A stretch of 64,000 nt of DNA from Spirochaetae bacterium HGW-Spirochaetae-3 (lineage in GTDB: Bacteria > Spirochaetota > Spirochaetia > Treponematales > UBA12059). A model generated the notes under the pieces. That model ran no database searches. It was not told the DNA's origin and saw only the letters and a list, made by a program, of their open reading frames with translations. Location: NCBI GenBank assembly GCA_002839315.1, contig PGXV01000009.1, positions 124,001 to 188,000 of the forward strand. Direction: 5' to 3'. Made by a program: the position numbers and the translations under genes. This document shows positions 42,449 to 51,211 of this stretch, piece by piece (positions within the stretch are counted from its first letter, which is position 1; each line of letters begins with the position of its first letter).

Positions 42449-43249
42449 ATGGGCATACAGGCGTTCATAAGCGTTCTCGGTCGTTGGGTCAGCCCCGCGC
42501 TCGACGTCATCATCCTCGCGTACCTCATATACGCCACGTACCGGCTTCTCATAAAGACCCAGGCGGTCCAGCTCGCGAAGGGCGCCGGCCTGCTCGTCGT
42601 CGTCTACGCCGGAGCCTTCTTCTTCAAGCTCGAGACCCTGTCGTGGGTGCTCAACCTGCTGGCCCCCGGCCTCGTCATAGCGCTCGCCATCATCTTCCAG
42701 CCGGAGCTACGCAAGATATTCATAAAGCTCGGCCAGGGCGGCATCTTCAAGCGCGGCCACGGCCCGCGGTCGACGCAGCTCGACGCCATACTGCACGCCG
42801 CCGAGCTGCTCGCCGAGAAGCGGCGGGGCGCCCTCCTGGCGTTCGTCCGCTACGTCGCCCTCGACGAGATCATAGAACGAGGCACGAGGATAGACGGCGA
42901 GGTGAGCTCCGCGCTTATCCTGTCCATATTCGAGTACGATACGCCGCTGCACGACGGCGCGCTCATCATAAAGGAAGGGCGCATCGTCGCCGCCGGCTGC
43001 TTCCTGCCCCTGTCCGAGCAGCGCGACATCAAGCGCAGCTTCGGCACGAGGCACCGAGCCGCGCTCGGCCTGACGGAGGTCGCCGACGCCGTCGTGCTGA
43101 TCGTCTCGGAGGAGACGGGCGCCATATCGCTCGCCCACGACGCCAGGCTGTACTACAACCTCAGCCTGCCGACGCTCCGCAAGCGTCTCGGGCAGCTGCT
43201 CGAGTCGTCGGGAGGTCCGTTGAGCGACGAGGGGGCCTTCGATGACTAA
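42449..43249 (+). CDS. cdaA: Diadenylate cyclase CdaA
   Basis: 266 residues. Makes c-di-AMP from two ATP. Three N-terminal membrane helices (about 10-75), then a DAC domain with YDTPLHDGALIIK (DGA motif, about 171) and GTRHRAALG (RHR motif, about 194). It sits in the membrane with its regulator CdaR encoded next (8-bp overlap). c-di-AMP controls osmolyte and potassium uptake and wall homeostasis. The usual glmM is not next to it here. Confidence 0.95.
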   Translation: MGIQAFISVLGRWVSPALDVIILAYLIYATYRLLIKTQAVQLAKGAGLLVVVYAGAFFFKLETLSWVLNLLAPGLVIALAIIFQPELRKIFIKLGQGGIFKRGHGPRSTQLDAILHAAELLAEKRRGALLAFVRYVALDEIIERGTRIDGEVSSALILSIFEYDTPLHDGALIIKEGRIVAAGCFLPLSEQRDIKRSFGTRHRAALGLTEVADAVVLIVSEETGAISLAHDARLYYNLSLPTLRKRLGQLLESSGGPLSDEGAFDD

Positions 43250-44219
43250 GTCGCGGCCGGAGCGCTTCGAGCGCTTCTTCGCCGATTGGCCCGCGAAGGT
43301 CCTGTCCCTCGCGCTCGCCGGCGCGCTCGCGTACTTCTTCCAGATGAACCGGCTCGAGGAGCGCCCGATGTCCGTGCCGCTCACCGTCGTCTCGAACAAC
43401 GACTTCGTGCCCGCGAGCCAATACCCGCGCACGGTCAGGCTCGTGCTACGCGGCGAGTCGAACGCTATATACGCGGTGCTCGAGGGCGATATCGAGGCGA
43501 CGCTCGACCTGCGCGGCTATACGAGCGCCGGCGTCTGGCGGGTGCCGGTGCGCATAGAGAAGCTGGGGAGCGCCCTGGGCATAGATCCTCTGGAGATAAG
43601 CGTCGACCCGTCGGACATAGCGCTGTCGATAGAGCCGCGCGTCGTCAAGGAGGTGCAGGTCGTGCCCAGCTTCCGCGGCTACCTGGAGCCGGGCTACGAG
43701 CTGGCCGGATTCGCGCTGTCGCCGCCCAGGGTGGAGGTCTTCGGCCCCGCCGGCGTCATGGAGAAATTCGTAGACGCCGCCACGGAGCCGATAGAGCTGA
43801 CCGGCCGCTCGGACAACTTCACCGCGAATACGAAGATAGCGTTACGCGATCCCTTCGTCGGTCTCCTGTCCGCCAACTCGATAGAGTTCTCCGCGCAGGT
43901 GAAGAAGGCCATGGTTTTCCGGAACTACCAGGATCTCGAGATCGGCTTCGTAGGCCTCCGCGAAGGGCTCAGGATGAACGCGCCCTCGCTGTCCGGATCG
44001 GCCAGGGTCGCAGCGTCGAGCGCCGAGCTCGAGGCGTTCGTTCCGGCTCCCGGGGCGCTCGAGGTCGACCTGTCGAGCATAGAGGGGCCCGGCGTCTACG
44101 TCGTCGCGGTCGTGCCGCGTTTCCCGGCCGGATTCGACGTGGAGTCGTGGTCGCCGGCGGCCGCCACCGTGACCGTAGAGGCCGAGCAGGCGGAAACCAG
44201 GGCGGAGGCCCGACGGTGA
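43242..44219 (+). CDS. cdaR: CdaR (YbbR-domain) regulator of CdaA
   Basis: 325 residues. One N-terminal membrane helix (about 18-34) and a large extracytoplasmic part built of YbbR repeats, with patterns such as VPLTVVSNNDFVPASQYPRT and LRGYTSAGVWRVPV. It binds CdaA and tunes c-di-AMP synthesis. ATG overlaps the end of cdaA. Isoleucine usage is striking: 10 of 12 codons are ATA. The stop overlaps the GTG of acpS. Confidence 0.88.
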   Translation: MTKSRPERFERFFADWPAKVLSLALAGALAYFFQMNRLEERPMSVPLTVVSNNDFVPASQYPRTVRLVLRGESNAIYAVLEGDIEATLDLRGYTSAGVWRVPVRIEKLGSALGIDPLEISVDPSDIALSIEPRVVKEVQVVPSFRGYLEPGYELAGFALSPPRVEVFGPAGVMEKFVDAATEPIELTGRSDNFTANTKIALRDPFVGLLSANSIEFSAQVKKAMVFRNYQDLEIGFVGLREGLRMNAPSLSGSARVAASSAELEAFVPAPGALEVDLSSIEGPGVYVVAVVPRFPAGFDVESWSPAAATVTVEAEQAETRAEARR

Positions 44220-44587
44220 TACTCGGCATAGGCGTCGACGTCGTACACGTGCGGCGGATAGCGCACTGGCTGTCCGTGCCCGGCCTCCCGGAGCGGTTCT
44301 TCCATCCCGACGAGCTGTCGTCCGCCCGTTCGAGGGGCACGAGCACCGCCCTGTCGCTGGCCGCGCGCTTCGCGGCCAAGGAGGCCTTCGGCAAGGCCAT
44401 CGGTACGGGCCTCCGCGGCGTCAGGCTCGCGGATATCCGCGTCATCAACAATCATAACGGCAGGCCGGATATGAGGCTGTACGGTAGCGCCCTCGAGAAA
44501 TTCAGGGCCCTCGGCTGTTCGTCCATCCATCTTTCGCTGACCCACGAGAGCGACAACGCTATCGCGATGGTCGTCCTGGAGGCCTAG
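44216..44587 (+). CDS. acpS: Holo-[acyl carrier protein] synthase
   Basis: 123 residues. Transfers phosphopantetheine from CoA to ACP. LGIGVDVVHVRRI holds the Mg-binding Asp and FAAKEAFGKAIG the Glu (about residue 57-58). Length is normal. GTG start at 44216 overlaps the cdaR stop (GTGA), with GGAGG 7 nt upstream. Confidence 0.93.
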   Translation: MILGIGVDVVHVRRIAHWLSVPGLPERFFHPDELSSARSRGTSTALSLAARFAAKEAFGKAIGTGLRGVRLADIRVINNHNGRPDMRLYGSALEKFRALGCSSIHLSLTHESDNAIAMVVLEA

Positions 44588-44588
44588 C

Positions 44589-45470
44589 GTGTACAAGATA
44601 CAGACGGCGAAGAAACCCGAGAAGGACCGCAAGGTAACGTTCTCCGCCAAGGAAGCGACCCGTTGCCCCGTCTGCGACGCGAGTTTCCATCGCGAGGAGC
44701 TGTTCTCCGGCCGCGTAAGCGCAGACGAGATGACCGACGAGCTCCATCGTACCTATAAGCCGCTCCACGCGTTCGGCGAGGTGCATCCGCTCGTCTACGA
44801 GCTGGAGACCTGCCCGTCGTGCTTCTATTCCGCCTTCAGGCAGGATTTCCTGCCGGCGGGCGCTAAGTTCTCGTCGGAGCTGAGGGATCGCATCGAGTCG
44901 AGGACGGAGGAGGCGGCGAAGGTCTTCACGCCGCTCGACTACCAGTCGCCCCGGGGCCTCCTCTCCGGCGCGGCGAGCTACTACCTGGCGCTGCATTGCT
45001 ACGAGCTGTTCTCCAAGGAATTCGCGCCGACCATCAAGTGCGCCATATCGTCGGTCCGCGCGGCCTGGCTCTGTCACGACCTGCACGCCAGGGCGCCGAA
45101 CGAGAACTGGGACTACGTCACCGGGCTCTTCTACCGCAAGGCGCGCTTCTATTACAAGGCCGCCATAGAGCTCGAGCAGACGGGCAAGGAACCGTACTCG
45201 TCGCAGCGCTACCTGGGGCCCGACACGGACAAGAACTACGGCCACGAGGGCGTGCTGTACATGGCTGCCATACTCGAGCTCAAGTACGGCCCGACGGACG
45301 ACCAGGCGGCGCGGCACGAGCGGCTGAAGGCGGCCAAGGTGTCGGTGGCGAGGATGTTCGGATTCGGCAAGAAGAATAAATCGAAGCCCGGCCCCCTGCT
45401 GGACAAGGCGCGCGACCTCTACGAGCGCCTCAAGACGGAGCTCCAGGAGGGCGACGACGAGAATGAGTGA
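44589..45470 (+). CDS. DUF2225 protein
   Basis: 293 residues. N-terminal Cys pair CPVCDASFHREELFSG (about 26-41) and CPSCFYSA (about 78-85) suggest a zinc site, followed by TPR-like helices (NENWDYVTGLFYRKARFYYKAA). DUF2225 is common in Firmicutes and spirochetes; function unknown. GTG start with GGAGG upstream, 1 nt after acpS. Its end overlaps truA by 8 bp. Confidence 0.82.
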   Translation: MYKIQTAKKPEKDRKVTFSAKEATRCPVCDASFHREELFSGRVSADEMTDELHRTYKPLHAFGEVHPLVYELETCPSCFYSAFRQDFLPAGAKFSSELRDRIESRTEEAAKVFTPLDYQSPRGLLSGAASYYLALHCYELFSKEFAPTIKCAISSVRAAWLCHDLHARAPNENWDYVTGLFYRKARFYYKAAIELEQTGKEPYSSQRYLGPDTDKNYGHEGVLYMAAILELKYGPTDDQAARHERLKAAKVSVARMFGFGKKNKSKPGPLLDKARDLYERLKTELQEGDDENE

Positions 45471-46278
45471 TCGCGTCGTCAGGATCGTAGTCGCGTACGA
45501 CGGGACCGACTTCTGCGGATGGCAGCGGCAGGCCGGGGCGCGGACCGTGCAGCAGGAGATAGAGTCGGCTCTCGCCAGGATGCACGGCCACCCCGTGCCT
45601 ATCGTGGGCGCCGGTCGCACCGACTCCGGGGTGCACGCCGCGGGCCAGGTCGCCCACTTCGTCACCGATATCGCGAGCATCCCGGCCGACCGCTTCGAGC
45701 CGGCGCTTAACAGGCTGATGCCGAGGGACGTCCGCATCGTCCGCGCGGCCGACGCCCATCCGGATTTCCACGCCCGCTTCGACGCGCGGCTGCGCCGCTA
45801 CAAGTACTATATCCGCGTCGGGCCGGCCCAGCTGCCGCACCTCGACCGCTACGCGTGGCACGTATTCAGGCGACCCGATCTCGCGAGGCTCAACCGCCTG
45901 GCGGCATGCCTCCGCGGCGAGATCGACTGCGAGGCGTTCGCCGCCGCGAAGGATCCGAGCGAGAACCGTTTCCGGTACCTGCATCACGCCGCGTTCTACG
46001 TCGAAGGCGACGCCATCGTCTTCGATATAGCCGCCAACGCGTTCCTGTGGCGCATGGTACGGTCGCTCGTCGGGACGCTGGTGGAGCTGGACGCGTCCGG
46101 GGCGCCCGAGACGGCGATGCGCGATATACTGGAATCGCGAGAACGGGGCCGCGCGGGCGTTACCGCGCCGGCCCGCGGCTTGTTCCTGTGGAACGTGGAG
46201 TATTACGACCCGCCTACGGGGTCGCGCCGCCGGTCCGACGAGGCGACGGCGGCTATGGAGGAACCTGATGATGAATAG
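45463..46278 (+). CDS. truA: tRNA pseudouridine(38-40) synthase TruA
   Basis: 271 residues. Isomerises uridines 38-40 of the tRNA anticodon arm. Catalytic GAGRTDSGVHAAGQVAHF (Asp in RTDSGVHA, about residue 52), YKYYI and ANAFLWRMVRSLVGTL near the C-terminus. Normal length. ATG overlaps the DUF2225 gene; its own end overlaps the DUF4349 gene by 11 bp. Confidence 0.95.
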   Translation: MSDRVVRIVVAYDGTDFCGWQRQAGARTVQQEIESALARMHGHPVPIVGAGRTDSGVHAAGQVAHFVTDIASIPADRFEPALNRLMPRDVRIVRAADAHPDFHARFDARLRRYKYYIRVGPAQLPHLDRYAWHVFRRPDLARLNRLAACLRGEIDCEAFAAAKDPSENRFRYLHHAAFYVEGDAIVFDIAANAFLWRMVRSLVGTLVELDASGAPETAMRDILESRERGRAGVTAPARGLFLWNVEYYDPPTGSRRRSDEATAAMEEPDDE

Positions 46279-47149
46279 GCGCTCGCTTATGTCGGCCCTC
46301 GCCGTCGTAGCCCTCTCGGCGCTCGGAGCCTCGTGCTCGCGCGCTGAGTACGCCGAGGCGGCGGCGTTCGGGGACGCCGCGCCGGCGTCGATGAAGTCGG
46401 CGGCTCGGGACGCCGGCCCCGCCCGCGGCGAGGCCGTCCCGGCCGACGCCGGCCGCAAGCTGGTATACCGCGCCGACATGACCGTGGAGGTCGACGACCC
46501 GGCCGTGGCGGAGGCCGCCGCGGTCGCGGCGGTCAAGGAGGCCGGCGGCTACGTTTCCGTGCGCCGCGACGAGGCCGATTCCGCGTACCTGGAGCTCCGG
46601 GTGCCTGTCGCCTCGCTCGAAGCGCTGATGGACGCCTTCGCCGGCGCCGGCAAGACGCGTTCTCGCTCGGTGTCCGCGGAGGACGTCACCGACTCCTATT
46701 TCGACCTGGACGGGCGGCTCCGCAACAAGCGCCTCCTCGAGGAACGGTACCGCGACTACCTGCGCAAGGCGCAGAGCGTCGAGGACATGCTCGCCGTCGA
46801 GGCGCGGCTGTCGGAGACCACGAACGACATAGAGCGCCTCGAGGGCGCCTTCCGCGACCTCGGCGATCGCATAGACCTCGCGACGCTGTCCCTGTCCATC
46901 AGGGCGGCGAGATCGGCCGACCCGTCGCGGCCCACCCTGGGCGAGTCGCTCGGGCGCCTGTTCGATGGCGTAGCCGACGCGTTCCGCGTCGCTGTAGTCG
47001 CGCTCGTGGGCCTCGTCGTCTACGGCGTGCCCGCCGCGCTGGCGCTAGCGGCGCTGTGGTGGCTGGCGTTCGGGCGGCTAGGCCTCGTACGCAGGCTGTT
47101 CTCCCTGGTACGGGCCGGGACCGCCCGGAAGGCCGGCTCCGGTGATTGA
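46268..47149 (+). CDS. DUF4349 lipoprotein
   Basis: 293 residues. Lipobox LGASC at about residue 23, then a beta domain (65-135), a coiled coil (SETTNDIERLEGAFRDLGDR, about 180) and a C-terminal membrane helix (about 245-268). DUF4349 proteins are envelope proteins of unknown role. Operon member, overlapping truA and the HAD gene. Confidence 0.8.
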   Translation: MMNRRSLMSALAVVALSALGASCSRAEYAEAAAFGDAAPASMKSAARDAGPARGEAVPADAGRKLVYRADMTVEVDDPAVAEAAAVAAVKEAGGYVSVRRDEADSAYLELRVPVASLEALMDAFAGAGKTRSRSVSAEDVTDSYFDLDGRLRNKRLLEERYRDYLRKAQSVEDMLAVEARLSETTNDIERLEGAFRDLGDRIDLATLSLSIRAARSADPSRPTLGESLGRLFDGVADAFRVAVVALVGLVVYGVPAALALAALWWLAFGRLGLVRRLFSLVRAGTARKAGSGD

Positions 47150-47867
47150 CGGCGAGCGAACGGCGGCGGCCGCGCGTAGACGGGTCGCCGCCGTGCTCTT
47201 CGACATGGACGGGACCCTGCTCGACTCCGAGCCGGCGTACTACGCGAGCGACCGCGACTTCCTCGCGGGATACGGCATCGACTATACCGAGGAGCTGAAC
47301 GCGTCGTTTACCGGGCGCGGCGCGTACGAGATGATGCGCGCGCTCGAACGGATGTATCCCGATAGTCCGATACGCGCCCTTTCCCTGGAGGAGCGTATCA
47401 GGATGAAGGACGAAGCGTACGCGCGCTACGCGCCGTCCCGGGTCAAGGCGTTCCCCGCCGTCGAGGCGTTCGCCCGTGAGTTGTCGCGCCGCGGCGTCGG
47501 ATTGGCGATAGCGTCGGGCTCGTCCCCCGAGGTGATAGAGCTGATGATCAGGGGCAACGGCTTGGACGGGCTGTTCGCCGTTCGCGTGTCTTCCGCCGAG
47601 GTGCCCCGAGGCAAGCCCGAGCCCGACGTGTTCCTCGAGGCGGCGAGGCGACTGGGCGTCGAGCCGGGCTCGTGCCTCGTGCTCGAGGACTCCCGCTACG
47701 GCGTCGCGGCGGCCAGGGCCGCCGGCATGTCCTGCATAGCCCTGCCCGTCGCCGGGTCGCGGGCTATGGAGGAATTCGGATCGGCGGATATCGTCGTCGA
47801 GGGCGGCGCCGTCGCCTTCGATCCGGAGGCGGCGCTGCGCGCGTTCGACTGGGAGCGGAGGGCCTAG
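47142..47867 (+). CDS. HAD hydrolase, beta-phosphoglucomutase/phosphatase type
   Basis: 241 residues. Phosphatase or phosphomutase of the HAD superfamily. Motif I FDMDGTLLDSEPA (about 20-32), motif II ASGSS (about 125), motif III RGKPEPDVFLEAARRLG (about 156), motif IV LEDSRYGVAAARAAGM (about 183). A helical cap domain (about 35-100) makes it subfamily IA. Substrate unknown. GTG start at 47142 overlaps the previous gene. Last gene of the dxs operon; its stop overlaps the stop of the convergent cNMP gene. Confidence 0.9.
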   Translation: MIDGERTAAAARRRVAAVLFDMDGTLLDSEPAYYASDRDFLAGYGIDYTEELNASFTGRGAYEMMRALERMYPDSPIRALSLEERIRMKDEAYARYAPSRVKAFPAVEAFARELSRRGVGLAIASGSSPEVIELMIRGNGLDGLFAVRVSSAEVPRGKPEPDVFLEAARRLGVEPGSCLVLEDSRYGVAAARAAGMSCIALPVAGSRAMEEFGSADIVVEGGAVAFDPEAALRAFDWERRA

Positions 47868-48310
47868 GTCCGGACGCCCGAGGCGCCGATCAGCGCGTCG
47901 TTGGTCTCCCTGAAGCGCGTTACGACGATAGGCAGTATGGATATAGCGACCTCGGGGTGGGCCTTCATGAAGGACGTGAACTCCCAGGACGCCAGCACGA
48001 GGCACTTCGTCGCCTCGGTGGCGGTGACGGTGGCCGTGCGCTTGGCGCCGTCCAGCACCGCGAACTCGCCCATCACGTCGCCGGGGCCGTTCGAGGCTAT
48101 CTCCACGGACTTCCCCGAGGCGTTCGTCTTCTCGATCTTTACCTTGCCGGAGAGGATGATGAAGAGGCCTATGCCGTCTTCTCCCTGCCTCATCAGCTGG
48201 TCTCCCGCCTTGAAATCCCTCTCGGTGCAGATCTGGGCGATTCCCTTGATATATTTCGCCTCGAGGTTCGAGAACAGGCTTACCTTGGCGAGTTCGTTTT
48301 CGTAGCTCAT
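47864..48310 (-). CDS. Cyclic nucleotide-binding domain protein
   Basis: 148 residues consisting of one CNB domain: FKAGDQLMRQGEDGIGLFII, LSGKVKIEKTN, then the phosphate-binding cassette GDVMGEFAVLDGAKRTATV (about 80-98), where the usual Arg that contacts cAMP phosphate is Lys-Arg. No DNA-binding helix-turn-helix follows, so it is not a Crp regulator; it may be a ligand sensor for a partner. GGAGG before the ATG. Single gene. Confidence 0.85.
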   Translation of the reverse strand: MSYENELAKVSLFSNLEAKYIKGIAQICTERDFKAGDQLMRQGEDGIGLFIILSGKVKIEKTNASGKSVEIASNGPGDVMGEFAVLDGAKRTATVTATEATKCLVLASWEFTSFMKAHPEVAISILPIVVTRFRETNDALIGASGVRT

Positions 48311-48387
48311 GCGGTTCCTCCGTTTTTATCGCCGGACATAGCCGCCGGCGTCAGTCCAAGATACGACGTAGGCGGCGAACCGTCAAT

Positions 48388-48412
48388 AAAAAGAGCCCCG
48401 GCGAGGCGGGAC
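48388..48412 (-). terminator. Terminator of the mscS operon
   Basis: On the minus strand GTCCCG/CGGGGC (one G-U pair), 6-nt loop, then CT followed by a T5 run. Confidence 0.6.
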
Positions 48413-48419
48413 TAATCGC

Positions 48420-49346
48420 CTATGAGCGGTTCTTTCCGCGAGCCGGAGAGGCGTTGGGGACGGGAAGAGCCGGTCTTGGCAGGACGGTCATCGTCGGATA
48501 CGCGAACTCGATGCCCTCGGCGTCGAAGCGCTTCTTCACGGCTATGTACATGTCGTTGTTGCCGTCGAACCACTCGGCCGTGGCGAACCAGACGCCGAAG
48601 AACAGGCCGATGCCGCTGTCCTTGAAACCGGTCATCATGAATACCGGCTCGGGATTCCTGAGCGCGTTCGGATCCTCGGCCGCGACGTCCATGAGTATGG
48701 CCCTCGCGCGCTCGACGTCGGTGTCGTAGGTCACGAGTATATCCATGTTGAGCCGACGTACCGGGAAGCGCGTGATGTTCGACACGTTGGACTTGATGAG
48801 CGTCTCGTTGGGTATGCGTATCAGCTGGTTGTCGAAGGTCCGCAGCTTCACCGACATCGCGTCGATGGAATAGACGAGGCCCGTTTTTCCGTCGACGTTG
48901 ATGACGTCGCCGTGCGTGAAGGTCTTCTCGGAAACGATGAAGAAGCCGCTTATGAAATTCGACACCGAGGTCTGGGCGGCGAAGCCGATCGCGATGCCGG
49001 CTATGCCCGCGGCGCCCAGCAGCGCCGAGAGGTTGACGTCGGCGGCCTCGAGGGTGCTGATTATGATGAACGCGAATCCCAGGTACTGGGCGACCTTGAT
49101 GACGAGCCCCCCGGTCCTGGGGTCCGTCCGCTTCTTTATCAGGCGCTTGAGCACGGTAATGACGAGACCGACGAGGATGAGGCCCAGGACGAAGGCGAGC
49201 GCTACGCGCGCGGCCTTGATGGCGGCGTCGACGGTGAACAGGCTGTCGAAGATGGCGTTCTTCGGGATGATCTCCCCGAGCCTGGACGAGAACGGGGTCG
49301 CTTCGGTCCTTGCCGCGGTCTCGGCGGCGACGGTGCTAGGGTCCAT
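48420..49346 (-). CDS. mscS: Small-conductance mechanosensitive channel MscS
   Basis: 308 residues. Channel that opens on osmotic downshock. Three membrane helices; pore helix region AGIAGIAIGFAAQTSVSNFISGFF (TM3, shown here from about residue 110, split by its glycines), then the beta domain (GDVINVDGKTGLVYSIDAMS) and C-terminal alpha/beta domain. Length near E. coli MscS (286). It follows the unknown gene at 49348 by 1 bp, so the two form an operon. Confidence 0.93.
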   Translation of the reverse strand: MDPSTVAAETAARTEATPFSSRLGEIIPKNAIFDSLFTVDAAIKAARVALAFVLGLILVGLVITVLKRLIKKRTDPRTGGLVIKVAQYLGFAFIIISTLEAADVNLSALLGAAGIAGIAIGFAAQTSVSNFISGFFIVSEKTFTHGDVINVDGKTGLVYSIDAMSVKLRTFDNQLIRIPNETLIKSNVSNITRFPVRRLNMDILVTYDTDVERARAILMDVAAEDPNALRNPEPVFMMTGFKDSGIGLFFGVWFATAEWFDGNNDMYIAVKKRFDAEGIEFAYPTMTVLPRPALPVPNASPARGKNRS

Positions 49347-49347
49347 G

Positions 49348-50148
49348 TCAGATCCTCGTTATGGTCTTGAACAGCTCGAAGGAGCGTTCTATGAAGCGTT
49401 CCTCCCCGGAGACCGACGGCTTGGCGACGGTCCTCGCCCCCCGGGGCAGGGGAGCCTGTCCGTCGAGGCTCATGCGGACGCCCGAGGAGCTGAACGCGAA
49501 CAGGAGCTTCTCGCTCTGCAGCATCGACTCGACGCCGAAGATGGAGAGCTGCTCGCCGTATATGCACAGGTCGCTGACCACGACGGGCGTCGCCGACACG
49601 TTCTTCAGCCGTACCGGATGCGCGACGAACCGGGGATCGGCGTGGAGCGACGAGACGATGGGCTCGGCCGTCGCGAGGAACTCCGCCTCGTCGTACCTGC
49701 AGACGACGCCTGCGTCGGGCGGGCCGTACAGCGTCTTGGCCGGCCGCGTGAGCGGGTAGGATACGACCGAGGTATCTCCTACCCGTATGCAGGCCTCTAT
49801 GCGCGAGAATATCCAGCCCTCGAGCGTAGACCCCGGAGGCAGCGAGAATGGGTCCTTGAGCCGGACGCAGGTAGGGATGGGCGGATAGGCGGGCACGATC
49901 TCGTAGTCGCCCCTGCTGCCCATGTAGAATCGGGTCCACGCCCGATCCGAAAGGGACGGCAGCGCCAGGTTGGCCGGGATCCGGGGCTTCTTCCTGGTCT
50001 CCGTAGGGCGGTCGGGATAGATAGGCAGGGCCGCGAGGATATCTCCGTCGCCCGCCATGTCGACGGCTATGCATATGCGCATGTCGCCGAACTGGTGCAG
50101 GCGGGTTCCTTCGTTCCTGGGCAGATCCCACCGTTTCCACGTTATCAT
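49348..50148 (-). CDS. Hypothetical protein, partner of mscS
   Basis: 266 residues, no signal peptide or membrane helix. Beta-rich with ILAALPIYPDRPTETRK, WTRFYMGSRGDYEIVPAYPP and LKNVSATPVVVSDLCIYGEQ. It may be a DUF432-type protein, which I associate with MscS genes, but this is from memory and weak. Strong ribosome site (GGGAG 5 nt before the ATG). The tight coupling to mscS points to a role in osmotic response. Confidence 0.65.
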   Translation of the reverse strand: MITWKRWDLPRNEGTRLHQFGDMRICIAVDMAGDGDILAALPIYPDRPTETRKKPRIPANLALPSLSDRAWTRFYMGSRGDYEIVPAYPPIPTCVRLKDPFSLPPGSTLEGWIFSRIEACIRVGDTSVVSYPLTRPAKTLYGPPDAGVVCRYDEAEFLATAEPIVSSLHADPRFVAHPVRLKNVSATPVVVSDLCIYGEQLSIFGVESMLQSEKLLFAFSSSGVRMSLDGQAPLPRGARTVAKPSVSGEERFIERSFELFKTITRI

Positions 50149-50170
50149 GATCGCTCCCTACGCGCTTCGA

Positions 50171-50199
50171 TTGTACCGTCCCCGCATTATCCGTATACT
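50171..50199 (+). promoter_or_regulatory. rluD promoter
   Basis: TTGTAC (50171-50176), 17-nt spacer, TATACT (50194-50199); leader of about 80 nt before the ATG. Confidence 0.6.
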
Positions 50200-50284
50200 A
50201 CTGGCGGCCCCGAGGGCGGTCCGCTCCTCGTAGCCAGTATAGACGTTCTGGACGCAGGGGTAAAGCGTACCCCGGAAAAGGCCT

Positions 50285-51211
50285 ATGGAGCGGGTAGAGG
50301 GCACGGTGCAGGCTAAGGGAGCCGTCAGGTTCGACAAGTACGTCTCCGAGGAGATGCGGCTGCTCACGAGGAGCCAGCTCAAGGCCAGGCTCGTCGCGCT
50401 GAGCGTGAACGGCAAGGCCGCCAAGCCGTCCCGGCTCGTGAGCGAAGGCGACCGGTTCGTGGCGGAGCTCCGCGACGAGGAGGACCGTAGCTCGGCGTCG
50501 TTGCCCGAGGCTATACCCCTGTCGGTGCTGTACGAGGACGAGTACGTCATCGTCATGGACAAGCCGCAGGGCATGGTCGTCCATCCGGCCCACGGCAACT
50601 GGTCGGGTACGCTCGCGAACGCGCTGCTCGGCAGGTTCGCGGCCGGTGGGCTCGCCGCGCCATCCAGGGCGGGCATAGTACACAGGCTCGACAAGGATAC
50701 GTCAGGCGTCATCATCGCTGGAAAGACCGCCGCCGCGCAGGAATTCCTCTCGGCCCAGTTCCGCGGCAGGACGACGGTGAAAACGTACGTAGCCATAGTC
50801 AGGCGCGCGCCCAAGGCCGACTCGGGGCGGATCGACGGGTGGCTCGCCCGCGATCCCAAGGACCGCAAGCGGTTCGCGCCGTCCGAGGAAGGCGCGGGCA
50901 AGCGCGCGATAAGCGAATGGCGGGTCGTCGCCAAGGCGGGCGGCTACTCCGTGCTGGCGCTGGGATTGCGGACGGGCCGTACCCATCAGCTGCGCGTCCA
51001 TTGCAAGGCGCTAGGCTGCCCGATACTGGGCGACCCTATCTACGGCGAGAAGGACGGCCGGTTCCCGGACGCGACGCTGATGCTCCACGCGCTGGAGCTT
51101 CGCATACGGCTGCCGGGAGCGGAGGCCGAGTCTTCGTTCAGGGCTCCGATCCCCGGGCGGTTCCTGGCTATCGCCTCGGCGCTCGGGATGGAGCCCTTCC
51201 CGTCGGTCTAG
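50285..51211 (+). CDS. rluD: Pseudouridine synthase RluD-like
   Basis: 308 residues. N-terminal S4 RNA-binding domain (about 15-75: RFDKYVSEEMRLLTRSQLK), then the catalytic domain with HRLDKDTSGVIIAGK (about 123-137) and RTGRTHQLRVHCKALGCPI (about 229). Probably makes the helix-69 pseudouridines of 23S rRNA, as RluD does; other RluA-family targets are possible. Its stop overlaps the convergent RRM gene by 4 bp. Confidence 0.87.
   Translation: MERVEGTVQAKGAVRFDKYVSEEMRLLTRSQLKARLVALSVNGKAAKPSRLVSEGDRFVAELRDEEDRSSASLPEAIPLSVLYEDEYVIVMDKPQGMVVHPAHGNWSGTLANALLGRFAAGGLAAPSRAGIVHRLDKDTSGVIIAGKTAAAQEFLSAQFRGRTTVKTYVAIVRRAPKADSGRIDGWLARDPKDRKRFAPSEEGAGKRAISEWRVVAKAGGYSVLALGLRTGRTHQLRVHCKALGCPILGDPIYGEKDGRFPDATLMLHALELRIRLPGAEAESSFRAPIPGRFLAIASALGMEPFPSV

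Noticed and set aside
47864-48310. Crp/Fnr transcription factor
   Set aside because: Only the nucleotide-binding domain is present; no helix-turn-helix follows.
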